Positions 6,361-13,394 of a stretch of 23,759 nucleotides of DNA are shown in pieces. The translations under genes and the position numbers were made by a program. Numbering within the stretch: position 1 is the first letter of the stretch; each line of letters starts with the position of its first letter. The notes beneath the pieces were generated by a model. The model saw nothing but the letters and a program-made list of their open reading frames with translations. It searched no databases and was not told where the DNA came from. This DNA is from JAJYSO01 sp964586655 (GTDB taxonomy: Bacteria > Bacteroidota > Bacteroidia > Flavobacteriales > Flavobacteriaceae), in NCBI GenBank assembly GCA_964586655.1, contig CAZPGY010000027.1, positions 1 through 23,759 on the forward strand. The letters run 5' to 3'.

Positions 6361-7071
6361 TTACTGTGTCAATTCTTTTAGTTCTTGAAGTTCTTTTGGG
6401 GTGAGGTTTCGGTATTTTCCCACCGGCAAATCCAGTTTGATATTAATCACGCGAATGCGTTTTAAGGCCACTACTTTAAAACCGAAATATTCACACATTC
6501 TACGAATTTGTCGATTCAATCCCTGGGTGAGCACAATATGAAACTCATGGCTTCCGGTTTTACGCACTTGACATTTTTTGGTAACCGTGTTTAAAATAGG
6601 AACCCCTGCTCCCATTTTGTTAATAAAGGCTTCGGTTACCGGGCGGTTTACTTTAACGACATATTCTTTTCCCTGATCGTTGCGAGAACGCAAGATGCGA
6701 TTGACAATTTCGCCGTCATCAGTCAATAAAATCAGTCCTTCGCTCATCTTATCGAGCCTGCCGATGGGATAGATGCGTTTGTGATAATTGATATAATCTA
6801 TAATATTATTTTTCTCGAGTTTTTGTGCTGTGGTACACACAATTCCTTTAGGCTTATTGAAGGCCAAATAAGTGTATGCTTCCTGTTTTGGAGTTACTAA
6901 CTTGCCGTGTACTTTCACCACATCTCCGGGGTTAACTTTCACGCCTATTTCGGGCTGTTTCCCATTGAGTGTGATTTTTCCGGCTGCCAATAATCGGTCG
7001 GCCTCACGCCGAGAACAATAGCCGGCATGACTCAAGTATTTATTAATACGGATGGGCTTTTCCTGTTTCAC
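6361..7071 (-). CDS. rluF: rRNA pseudouridine synthase, RluF/RsuA family
   Basis: This 236-residue enzyme has an N-terminal S4 RNA-binding domain (INKYLSHAGYCSRREADRLL, about 8-60) followed by the RsuA/RluB/E/F catalytic domain. The catalytic aspartate is Asp107 in GRLDKMSEGLILL. The C-terminal QGLNRQIRRMCEYFGFKV is the conserved RNA-contacting block. The combination of FNKPKGIVCTT and a DYI..H..I.PIGRLDK pattern fits RluF, which modifies U2604 of 23S rRNA, though RluB or RsuA cannot be fully excluded. The start used is a GTG at 7071, 8 bases after the upstream hydrolase stop, so the two genes form an operon. S4 and catalytic domains are complete. Confidence 0.85.
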   Translation of the reverse strand: MKQEKPIRINKYLSHAGYCSRREADRLLAAGKITLNGKQPEIGVKVNPGDVVKVHGKLVTPKQEAYTYLAFNKPKGIVCTTAQKLEKNNIIDYINYHKRIYPIGRLDKMSEGLILLTDDGEIVNRILRSRNDQGKEYVVKVNRPVTEAFINKMGAGVPILNTVTKKCQVRKTGSHEFHIVLTQGLNRQIRRMCEYFGFKVVALKRIRVINIKLDLPVGKYRNLTPKELQELKELTQ

Positions 7072-7079
7072 AACTGTAT

Positions 7080-7922
7080 CTACTTTTCCTTTAAAAATTC
7101 TAATATTGCCGAATAAACTATCGGTGATTTCAACCCGTGCCCCAGTCCTTCAGTACAGATTAAACGGGAGTTTTCCCATTGTTCTGCCATTATTTTTGAA
7201 TGTGTCCAATCAACAATTTTATCTTCTTTATCGTGAATAAAAAGTGCCGGGCATTCAAAGTCCTTGACAAGTTGGGGCATAGAGAACTGCGAACGATTAT
7301 AACCAAATTTTTCCTGAAACACCAATTCAAACGCTTTCATTAAATCCGCCTTCAATCCCAGTCTGTTTTGAAACTCGGTTATAATGGCCGATAGGTTTGA
7401 GGGAGCGCCCAGAAGCACCATCTTTTGCAAGCCGGGCATCCGCTTGTTGGCTTGTTGAAACAATAGTGTGCTGGCTCCAATACTGTGTCCTATAGCAAAC
7501 TGGGGGTGATACTTTTCGGCCAATTCTCCGATAGCCTCTGCATAAACAGGTACGCCAAATTCTGTTCCGCTCGATCTGCCGTGTGCCGGAGCATCTAAAC
7601 TTATTACCGTATAACCGGATTTTTGCAAAATATCTATCATTTTTCCCCAGCGCGTACTGTTGCTCTGCCAGCCATGAGCCAGCAAGACTTTTTGCTTTCC
7701 TCCGGACCATTTATAAACCTGTATTACACATTCCTTAACGGTGATGCTAAACTGCTCGGCCGAGGATAATACTGCTTCTTTTTCCGGAGTTATACTGCCC
7801 CCTCGCGGGGTGATAAACAATTTCAAACTTTCTCGAGCTGCCTTTTGTGGCGCAAGAATGTACAACAGATTTAAATGCTTTCCTATTAACTTTTCAAAGT
7901 ATGTTTTGAATCGTCTCTTCAA
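7080..7922 (-). CDS. alpha/beta-hydrolase-fold protein
   Basis: This 280-residue protein has the full alpha/beta hydrolase triad: Ser147 in the nucleophile elbow GHSIGA, Asp234 in HDKEDKIVD and His262 in GLGHG. The oxyanion strand is LLAHGWQSNSTRW (about 80-92), and DAPAHGRSSG at 110-119 is the usual loop before the cap. No signal peptide is seen. The substrate is unknown; esterase or lipase-like activity on a small ester is the usual guess. The start is a TTG at 7922, since a TAA in frame stands only a few codons upstream and no early ATG exists. It lies between a lipoprotein gene and rluF on the same strand, with gaps of 57 and 8 bases, so the three are probably one operon. Confidence 0.82.
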   Translation of the reverse strand: MKRRFKTYFEKLIGKHLNLLYILAPQKAARESLKLFITPRGGSITPEKEAVLSSAEQFSITVKECVIQVYKWSGGKQKVLLAHGWQSNSTRWGKMIDILQKSGYTVISLDAPAHGRSSGTEFGVPVYAEAIGELAEKYHPQFAIGHSIGASTLLFQQANKRMPGLQKMVLLGAPSNLSAIITEFQNRLGLKADLMKAFELVFQEKFGYNRSQFSMPQLVKDFECPALFIHDKEDKIVDWTHSKIMAEQWENSRLICTEGLGHGLKSPIVYSAILEFLKEK

Positions 7923-7979
7923 AGCTTTTTATTTTTTGTCTGCGATGATTGGAGAGCATAAAACCAAAAATAGTTTTTC

Positions 7980-8531
7980 CTATTTCCAGCCTATCCAAAA
8001 ATGCCGAATCAACGCCTCTTCCTTAATCTGTGAGGTTTTTATTTTGACTCCCATTCCTTTAGGGGCCAAAATATCTTCTTTATCAATAATGACATAAGCG
8101 TTCAACTCATCGACAAAAACCACGGCAGCTCCCACAATATTTTCAATCCGGCTAATGTTGTAATTGGCCTTAAGCGTTTTAAAACGACTGCCTTTTCCCA
8201 ATCCGTGTTTGGTATGATATAAGGTATCGATAACCTCGATATTGGCAATCGTACTGGTGCTGTCAAAATCTTCCACAGGCTGAAGACGCAACATCAACTG
8301 TCCGGCAGAATTGAATATTTTAATCTCCTTACCGGCAGAGAAACCCTCTGATGTATTGACCCGCACCACCGAATCTTTTGCAAAGATGGAATCCAATTGA
8401 TAGACCGGAGTGCTTGGGGTCAGGTTTCCGATACTGTTCTTGGTAATAAGGTATTGAGAATCTTTATCATTCTTTTGGCAGGCACCCAGCAAAACAGCCA
8501 GGGACAGCACAATCAATAAGCGAATCTTCAT
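7980..8531 (-). CDS. lipoprotein of unknown function
   Basis: The product of the ATG at 8531 has 183 residues. It begins with a lipoprotein signal peptide: MKIR, a hydrophobic core (LLIVLSLAVLL), then the lipobox LGAC with Cys18 as the lipidated residue. An in-frame ATG at 8603 would add 24 residues, but the promoter at 8549-8578 lies inside that extension, so the shorter start is preferred. The mature part is a beta-rich domain with charged segments and no recognised motif. It is expected to sit in the periplasm or on the outer membrane. It heads a minus-strand run with the hydrolase and rluF, which gives no clue to its role. Confidence 0.75.
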   Translation of the reverse strand: MKIRLLIVLSLAVLLGACQKNDKDSQYLITKNSIGNLTPSTPVYQLDSIFAKDSVVRVNTSEGFSAGKEIKIFNSAGQLMLRLQPVEDFDSTSTIANIEVIDTLYHTKHGLGKGSRFKTLKANYNISRIENIVGAAVVFVDELNAYVIIDKEDILAPKGMGVKIKTSQIKEEALIRHFWIGWK

Positions 8532-8548
8532 GATTGAATATTTTTTGA

Positions 8549-8578
8549 CAAAAGTAAGCATTGTGAGGCTAATATCAA
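8549..8578 (-). promoter_or_regulatory. promoter of the lipoprotein gene
   Basis: On the minus strand TTG (8576-8578), 19 bases, then TACTTTTG (8549-8556) matches the Bacteroidota promoter closely. Transcription would begin near 8543, about 12 bases before the ATG at 8531. This supports that start over the upstream ATG at 8603. Confidence 0.6.
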
Positions 8579-8618
8579 TTAGACATACAAAATAGTCCTG
8601 CATTTATATTTAAATCTC

Positions 8619-8757
8619 AAATCTCTGCGTTAAAAACACGTACCATAACTACGGCTACGCTTGCGCCCTCGTCTGCCGACAAGGCAGGTTTTTTGCCTTG
8701 ACCTTTAAAATTTAGCCTATAAATTTTTAGTCCGTTTAATAAATCAAATTGGTATTA
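8619..8757 (+). repeat. dispersed intergenic repeat, copy 2 (most complete)
   Basis: The copy runs from AAATCTCTGCGTTAAAAA (shared with copy 1) through a variable middle to ACCTTTAAAATTTAG and a tail ending TTGGTATTA. The middle contains CTGCC (8673-8677), GACAA, GGCAG (8683-8687) and then six Ts, a short hairpin that could act as a weak terminator. The second half aligns with copy 3 (17886-17999), sharing ACCTTTAAAATTTA over 14 bases. In inverted form it also aligns with the right edge of the window. It lies in a divergent promoter region. Confidence 0.7.
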
Positions 8758-8840
8758 CAAAGAAGTTTAAAGCTTTCATAATTATTAAAAGCAACAGCCA
8801 TTTTAAAAGACAGGGAGTGTAAAATGAATAGGTTTATCCT

Positions 8841-8848
8841 TATCTTTG
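8841..8848 (+). promoter_or_regulatory. candidate -7 box of queE, nearly leaderless
   Basis: TATCTTTG matches TAnnTTTG and ends only four bases before the queE ATG at 8853. The start of transcription would then fall at or within a few bases of the start codon, implying a leaderless or near-leaderless transcript. No good -33 TTG is seen. Confidence 0.45.
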
Positions 8849-8852
8849 CGTC

Positions 8853-9485
8853 ATGAAAAAAGAGGAAGTTCAAGCATGGATAGACGCCGGCGAAATGTTG
8901 CCGCTTATGGAGGCTTTTTACACCCTTCAAGGAGAAGGCTACCACAAAGGTTCAGCGGCCTATTTCATCAGACTCGGCGGATGTGACGTAGGCTGTCACT
9001 GGTGTGATGTTAAAGAAAGTTGGGATGCCGAACAACACCCGCCAACAGCGATTGATCGCATTGTAAAACAGGCGGTTGAGGCCTGTGAAATGGTGGTCAT
9101 TACCGGTGGAGAGCCCTTGATGTATCAGCTTGATCCTATTACAAAAAAACTGAGAAAACAAGGCGCGAAAACACATCTTGAAACCTCAGGAGCGCACGAA
9201 CTTACCGGAGTGTGGGATTGGATTTGTCTCTCCCCCAAAAAGCGAAAGCTTCCCACTGAAAAAGTGTATCACCACGCCGATGAGCTCAAAGTTGTTATTT
9301 ATAATAAACACGACTTTAAATTTGCAGAACAGCAAGCTGAAAAGGTCAATTCGGATTGTCTTTTATATTTGCAACCCGAATGGAGTGTGCGAGAAAAAAT
9401 GATGCCGTTGATCGTGGATTATGTATTGAAGCATCCCCAATGGAAAGTCTCCCTACAAAGTCATAAATATTTAAACATTCCCTAA
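8853..9485 (+). CDS. queE: 7-carboxy-7-deazaguanine synthase QueE (radical SAM)
   Basis: This 210-residue radical SAM enzyme converts 6-carboxy-tetrahydropterin to 7-carboxy-7-deazaguanine, the committed step to queuosine. The N-terminal EAFYTLQGEGYHKGSAAYF is the QueE opening, and Cys44, Cys48 and Cys51 in CDVGCHWCD hold the 4Fe-4S cluster. ITGGEPL (about 83-89) is the SAM-contacting GGE motif, and HLETSGAHEL and SPKKRKLP are further family blocks. The C-terminal VSLQSHKYLNIP matches the family end. No other queuosine gene (queC, queD, queF) is in the window. The gene ends in a strong UUCG-loop terminator and is probably monocistronic. Confidence 0.9.
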   Translation: MKKEEVQAWIDAGEMLPLMEAFYTLQGEGYHKGSAAYFIRLGGCDVGCHWCDVKESWDAEQHPPTAIDRIVKQAVEACEMVVITGGEPLMYQLDPITKKLRKQGAKTHLETSGAHELTGVWDWICLSPKKRKLPTEKVYHHADELKVVIYNKHDFKFAEQQAEKVNSDCLLYLQPEWSVREKMMPLIVDYVLKHPQWKVSLQSHKYLNIP

Positions 9486-9514
9486 TCGTCCCTTCGGGGA
9501 GGATTTCTTTTTTT
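9485..9514 (+). terminator. intrinsic terminator of queE with a UUCG tetraloop
   Basis: ATC-G-TCCC (9485-9492), loop TTCG (9493-9496) and GGGA-G-GAT (9497-9504) form a stem with one internal G.G mismatch, capped by the very stable UUCG tetraloop. A run of Ts follows (9504-9514 with one C). The stem starts at the last base of the queE stop codon. Confidence 0.75.
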
Positions 9515-9671
9515 AGGAACAGGCACAACCTCTTTGCCCGCCATTGTTTCTAATCAAAATGGCATGGATTACGAAATTGATGCTCAATTTGAACAAATCA
9601 TCATTGGAAATAGAATCCGTAATCATAAAAAATTTGTGAAACAAAGAGACGTTACCCTAAATGTCGCCTAA
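9486..9671 (+). pseudogene. possible remnant of a gene tail
   Basis: After the queE stop one frame is open to a TAA at 9669-9671 and would encode about 50 residues reading FLGTGTTSLPAIVSNQNG and then DAQFEQIIIGNRIRNH. The first ATG is at about 9567, leaving only 35 residues. The amino-acid composition is protein-like but no family is recognised. It may be the end of a lost gene or a chance frame. Confidence 0.2.
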
Positions 9672-9732
9672 AAACAAAAGTCAAACCGCTTTTGATCTCT
9701 AACTCAAAATAAGTTTCATCAAATTCGATTTC

Positions 9733-9785
9733 AATTCGGTTCTCTTTTCACAAAACCCAATAAAAACAAAGAGACCAAAACGAAT
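9733..9785. repeat. long imperfect inverted repeat upstream of gyrB
   Basis: AATTCGGTTCTCTTT (9733-9747) can pair with the stretch AAAGAGACC plus CGAATT (9768-9785) around a loop of about 20 bases, with a few unpaired bases in the right arm. It lies about 140 bases before the promoter, so it is not an attenuator of gyrB. Its role is unknown. Confidence 0.35.
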
Positions 9786-9896
9786 TTTCGTATTTACATT
9801 CCTCATAACCTCACTTCATCATCGAGTTGCTAAATCGGTTTATTCCGGGGTTTTCGACAAGAATTGTTAATAACTTCTATCCAAACCCGACATCTA

Positions 9897-9929
9897 TTTT
9901 CAAAAACCACTTCAGTTTGACTATATTTG
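9897..9929 (+). promoter_or_regulatory. candidate promoter of gyrB
   Basis: TATATTTG at 9922-9929 matches the -7 consensus, and TTTTC at 9897-9901, 20 bases upstream, is an imperfect -33. The leader would be about 25-30 bases. Gyrase genes often respond to supercoiling, but nothing here shows it directly. Confidence 0.5.
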
Positions 9930-9961
9930 TGAATCTTTTTTAATGTAAACTATACAAAAAC

Positions 9962-11896
9962 ATGAGTGAAGATATCAGAAAGTATTCAGCCGAGAACATT
10001 CAATCGCTTGAGGGCATGGAGCACGTGCGCAAGCGTCCTTCCATGTATATTGGCGATGTAGGTCCGCGCGGGCTGCACCATTTGGTTGATGAAGTGGTAG
10101 ACAATGCTATTGACGAGGCCATGGCCGGTCACTGTGATGCCATTGATGTCACCATTCATCAAGACAATTCTATTTCTATCCAAGACAACGGCCGCGGAAT
10201 CCCGGTTGACATCCATAAAAAAGAAGGAGTTTCTGCCCTTCAAGTGGTGATGACCAAAATTGGGGCAGGCGGAAAATTTGACAAAGACTCCTACAAAGTA
10301 TCCGGAGGTCTTCACGGAGTTGGAGTAAGCTGTGTAAACGCACTGTCTGAAAGGCTTCACGCTACTGTATTTAAAAACGGAAAAATTTGGGAGCAAGAAT
10401 ACGAGCGCGGAAAACCCCTTTATCCGGTTAAAAGTACCGGAGAAACTGATATCGTCGGAACCCGGGTTACTTTTAAACCCGATCAAGAAATTTTCACCCA
10501 AGGAATTGTATACAATTACGGAACCCTTTCAAGCCGACTTCGAGAACTTGCTTACCTCAACAAAGGAATCACCATCACCATCACCGATGAGCGCGAAACA
10601 GATGAGGAAGGAAACTTTAAAGCCGAGAAATTTCATTCTGAAAGAGGGTTAAAAGAATTTGTACGATACTTGGATGAAACTCGAGAACCCCTTATTGCCG
10701 AGGTGATTTATTTTGAAGGAGAAAAGAACGATACCCCGGTGGAGGTGGCTATGATTTACAACAAATCTTATGGCGAAAACCTTCATTCCTATGTCAACAA
10801 TATCAACACACACGAAGGGGGAACTCACCTTTCGGGCTTTCGCCGAGGACTGACACATACCCTTAAAAAATATGCCGACGAATCGGGGATGTTGGACAAG
10901 CTAAAATTTGACATTGCAGGTGATGATTTCCGAGAGGGCCTCACCGCTATTGTCTCTGTTAAAGTAGCCGAACCTCAATTTGAAGGACAAACCAAAACAA
11001 AATTAGGAAACCGAGAAGTATCAGCAGCCGTTTCTCAATCGGTTTCTGAAATGCTATCCATCTATTTAGAAGAGAATCCCGATGAAGCCGAAGTCATTGT
11101 AAAAAAGGTCATCTTAGCTGCACAGGCCAGACACGCTGCCAAAAAGGCTCGTGAAATGGTACAACGAAAAACTGTAATGGGCGGTGCCGGTCTCCCCGGA
11201 AAATTATCGGATTGCTCTGAACAGGACCCTGAACAATGTGAAGTATTCTTAGTAGAGGGAGATTCGGCAGGCGGAACTGCTAAACAAGGCCGCGATCGTA
11301 ATTTTCAGGCCATCTTACCTTTAAGAGGGAAAATTTTAAATGTCGAAAAGGCAATTCAACACAGGGTATTTGAAAACGAAGAGATTAAAAACATTTATAC
11401 CGCACTTGGGGTTACGGTAGGCACTGAAGAAGACAGCAAGGCACTCAACCTTGAAAAACTACGCTATCACAAAATTATTATCATGTGTGATGCTGATGTC
11501 GATGGAAGCCATATTGCTACCCTAATCCTCACTTTCTTCTACCGATATATGAAAGAGCTCATCGAAAACGGCTATATTTATATTGCCACTCCTCCCCTCT
11601 ATCTCATCAAGCACGGGAAAACCAAACGCTATGCTTGGAGTGAAAAAGAGCGAGATGAAATCAGCAGTCAATACAAATCCAAATCCAGCATCCAACGCTA
11701 CAAAGGTTTGGGAGAAATGAATGCAGAGCAGCTTTGGGACACCACCATGAACCCCGAGCATCGCATCCTGCGACAAGTGACCATTGAAAGTGGTAGTGAA
11801 GCCGACCGTATTTTTTCTATGTTGATGGGAGATGATGTTCCGCCACGTCGAGAATTTATCGAGAAGAATGCGGCTTATGCCAAAATTGACGCCTAA
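9962..11896 (+). CDS. gyrB: DNA gyrase subunit B
   Basis: This 644-residue ATPase subunit of DNA gyrase works with GyrA to add negative supercoils. The GHKL ATP site is intact: Glu44 and Asn48 in VDEVVDNAIDEA, DNGRGIP at 75-81, GGLHGVG at 115-121 and QTKTKLGN (343-350) with the catalytic lysine. The Toprim domain has EGDSAGG (432-438), PLRGK (453-457) and DADVDGSH (510-517), which bind the metal. The C-terminal QRYKGLGEMNAEQLWDTTM is the GyrA-contacting block. The length is that of the short form lacking the extra domain found in E. coli. ParE could be confused with it, but the Toprim and C-terminal pattern and length fit GyrB. A strong terminator follows. Confidence 0.95.
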   Translation: MSEDIRKYSAENIQSLEGMEHVRKRPSMYIGDVGPRGLHHLVDEVVDNAIDEAMAGHCDAIDVTIHQDNSISIQDNGRGIPVDIHKKEGVSALQVVMTKIGAGGKFDKDSYKVSGGLHGVGVSCVNALSERLHATVFKNGKIWEQEYERGKPLYPVKSTGETDIVGTRVTFKPDQEIFTQGIVYNYGTLSSRLRELAYLNKGITITITDERETDEEGNFKAEKFHSERGLKEFVRYLDETREPLIAEVIYFEGEKNDTPVEVAMIYNKSYGENLHSYVNNINTHEGGTHLSGFRRGLTHTLKKYADESGMLDKLKFDIAGDDFREGLTAIVSVKVAEPQFEGQTKTKLGNREVSAAVSQSVSEMLSIYLEENPDEAEVIVKKVILAAQARHAAKKAREMVQRKTVMGGAGLPGKLSDCSEQDPEQCEVFLVEGDSAGGTAKQGRDRNFQAILPLRGKILNVEKAIQHRVFENEEIKNIYTALGVTVGTEEDSKALNLEKLRYHKIIIMCDADVDGSHIATLILTFFYRYMKELIENGYIYIATPPLYLIKHGKTKRYAWSEKERDEISSQYKSKSSIQRYKGLGEMNAEQLWDTTMNPEHRILRQVTIESGSEADRIFSMLMGDDVPPRREFIEKNAAYAKIDA

Positions 11897-11935
11897 TAGT
11901 TAAAGAGTAAACCTACTTCCTTTCATAACAACTCA

Positions 11936-11966
11936 CCCCGGCTCTATTGTAGCCGGGGATTTTTTT
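11936..11966 (+). terminator. intrinsic terminator of gyrB
   Basis: CCCCGGCT (11936-11943), loop CTATTGT and AGCCGGGG (11951-11958) form a perfect eight-base GC-rich stem followed by an A and seven Ts. It lies about 40 bases after the gyrB stop. Confidence 0.9.
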
Positions 11967-11990
11967 GTATAAATATTTTGACTATATTTA
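11961..11990 (+). promoter_or_regulatory. weak promoter candidate of the DUF6588-like gene
   Basis: TTTTTTG (11961-11967), 15 bases and TATATTTA (11983-11990) approximate the promoter with a short spacer and an A in place of the last G. The first element overlaps the T run of the gyrB terminator. Confidence 0.3.
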
Positions 11991-12019
11991 TACCTCATCA
12001 TTAACCTAACCTATCCATC

Positions 12020-13039
12020 ATGAAAATCAAATATCTCTGGAGCCTCCTTTTTCTTATGGGAAGCGCTCAACTTATAGCCCAAAGTAACATCAATCAGCTT
12101 TTAGCCTCAGGTTTGGAAGACGCTAAGCAATTTAGCGATGCCTACACCTCACCGGCTTCCTCCGGACTTATCTTTAGTTTGAGTAACGGCTGGTTCAATA
12201 CCGCCAAAAGCAAAAATCTTGGAGAATTTGAAATTTCCATTATTGGGAACGCCTCTTTTGTAGGTGATGACCAAAAACACTTTCATTTCAACGAAAGCGA
12301 TTACAATTTTCTTCATTTCAAAAACCCGGCACTCAATGAGCGAGACATCGCCACCATCTTTGGCCAAAACGATCCGGCAGCAGAAATGCTTATCACCTAT
12401 GAAGCCCCAAACGGAACGGTAACCCAAACCGAAATCACCCTGCCACAAGGCTTGGGTTCTGTCGGCGTCAGTACCATACCCACCGCTTATTTGCAAGCCA
12501 GCGTAGGCATTTTAAAAGGCACGGAAGTCAAACTGCGTTACCTGCCCAAAATAGAACTCGAAAAAGTGTCCAGCAATTTCTATGGAGCCGGCATTCAACA
12601 CGAATTAACCAGCTGGATTCCCGGAGGTGACATTTTCCCTCTACACATCGCTGCCTTAGTAGGGTACACTGCCTTCAAAGGAAGCCATGACCTCACGCCG
12701 AGCAGCCTGATTAGCGGAAGCGAGCAGAGGATAGAAACCCAAATCAATTCATGGCTTTTTGCCGCCTTAGTTTCCACCAAACTACCCGTCATCAATTTTT
12801 ATGGAGGATTGGGCTATGTAACCGGAAAATCAACCACTGACCTGTTGGGGAAATACAGAATCAATGCCGGCGTTCTTAAGTCACAAACCCTTGTAGACCC
12901 TTATAGTATTACGCACAAAGCCGGGGGAATTAAAGCAAGCTTGGGTTTTAAACTAAAGCTCGCCTTTTTTAGACTAAATGCAGCTTACAGTTTCCAAAAA
13001 TTCAACTCGGTCAGCCTCGGGCTTAACTTCGGAATATAA
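12020..13039 (+). CDS. DUF6588-like exported protein, probable outer-membrane beta-barrel
   Basis: This 339-residue protein starts with a signal peptide (MKIKYLWSLLFLMGSAQLIA, cleavage after about residue 21 before QSN). The early block LLASGLEDAKQFSDAYTSP, then SLSNGWFNTAKSK, resembles the opening of the DUF6588 family common in Bacteroidota. The rest alternates polar and hydrophobic residues with many aromatic and glycine positions. Typical turns such as FYGGLGYVTGKS are seen, and it ends in FNSVSLGLNFGI, a closing strand with a hydrophobic terminus as in barrel proteins. The function is unknown; by resemblance to the family it may be a transport or surface protein. It stands alone between gyrB and secDF with its own weak promoter. 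Confidence 0.65.
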   Translation: MKIKYLWSLLFLMGSAQLIAQSNINQLLASGLEDAKQFSDAYTSPASSGLIFSLSNGWFNTAKSKNLGEFEISIIGNASFVGDDQKHFHFNESDYNFLHFKNPALNERDIATIFGQNDPAAEMLITYEAPNGTVTQTEITLPQGLGSVGVSTIPTAYLQASVGILKGTEVKLRYLPKIELEKVSSNFYGAGIQHELTSWIPGGDIFPLHIAALVGYTAFKGSHDLTPSSLISGSEQRIETQINSWLFAALVSTKLPVINFYGGLGYVTGKSTTDLLGKYRINAGVLKSQTLVDPYSITHKAGGIKASLGFKLKLAFFRLNAAYSFQKFNSVSLGLNFGI

Positions 13040-13320
13040 AACCCGAAAAAACAGATCCGGCGCAAAATGAACACCGAGCCGCTTTTAACAAAGTGCAATT
13101 GTTTTTTTACAACTCGCTAAAACAAAGAAAAAACAGTGCTGTTCAACACCAAAAAGAGAAGCTTTAAACCTCGCTTTACCCCGTATTCACCTTGTTAAAA
13201 ATCATGCTTTACCAATAAAACGCCAAGCCTGTTACCCATTATAAACCATCTACTTACGCTCAATAAAAAACAATTAACATTTTTTGAAATCCCAAGGTCA
13301 AATTATAAGTTAAAAAAAAA

Positions 13321-13351
13321 TTGTCAATTCATACTCGATATCCTATATTTG
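13321..13351 (+). promoter_or_regulatory. promoter of secDF
   Basis: TTG at 13321-13323, 20 bases and TATATTTG at 13344-13351 give a complete match to the Bacteroidota -33/-7 promoter. Transcription would begin near 13358, 37 bases before the ATG. Confidence 0.65.
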
Positions 13352-13353
13352 TC

Positions 13354-13366
13354 CGCTTTTAAAGCG
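13354..13366. promoter_or_regulatory. dyad over the predicted secDF transcription start
   Basis: CGCTTT-T-AAAGCG is a perfect six-base dyad with a one-base centre. It lies immediately after the -7 box, covering the predicted +1. It could be a repressor site or a chance palindrome; no candidate regulator is known. Confidence 0.3.
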
Positions 13367-13394
13367 TACCTATAACATATAATCAACTCATAGA

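Larger units (their letters stand above)
8532..8852. other. divergent intergenic region with a repeat copy
   Basis: These 321 bases separate the lipoprotein and queE, which diverge. The left end holds the lipoprotein promoter, the middle (8619-8757) the most complete copy of the dispersed repeat, and the right end the queE -7 box. No gene is supported here. Confidence 0.6.
9672..9961. other. AT-rich upstream region of gyrB
   Basis: No gene is seen in these 290 bases. They contain an imperfect hairpin (arms about 9733-9747 and 9768-9785) and the gyrB promoter. No DnaA-box cluster (TTATCCACA or its complement) was found, so there is no support for an origin here. Confidence 0.5.
13040..13394. 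other. intergenic region before secDF
   Basis: These 355 bases hold no supported gene (the longest start-to-stop frames are under 20 codons). No clear terminator for the preceding gene is visible. The right end holds the secDF promoter and a small dyad over the predicted transcription start. Confidence 0.6.

Noticed and set aside
7980..8603. Longer form of the lipoprotein starting at 8603
   Set aside because: A good promoter lies inside the extra 24 codons and the signal peptide begins at the downstream ATG at 8531.
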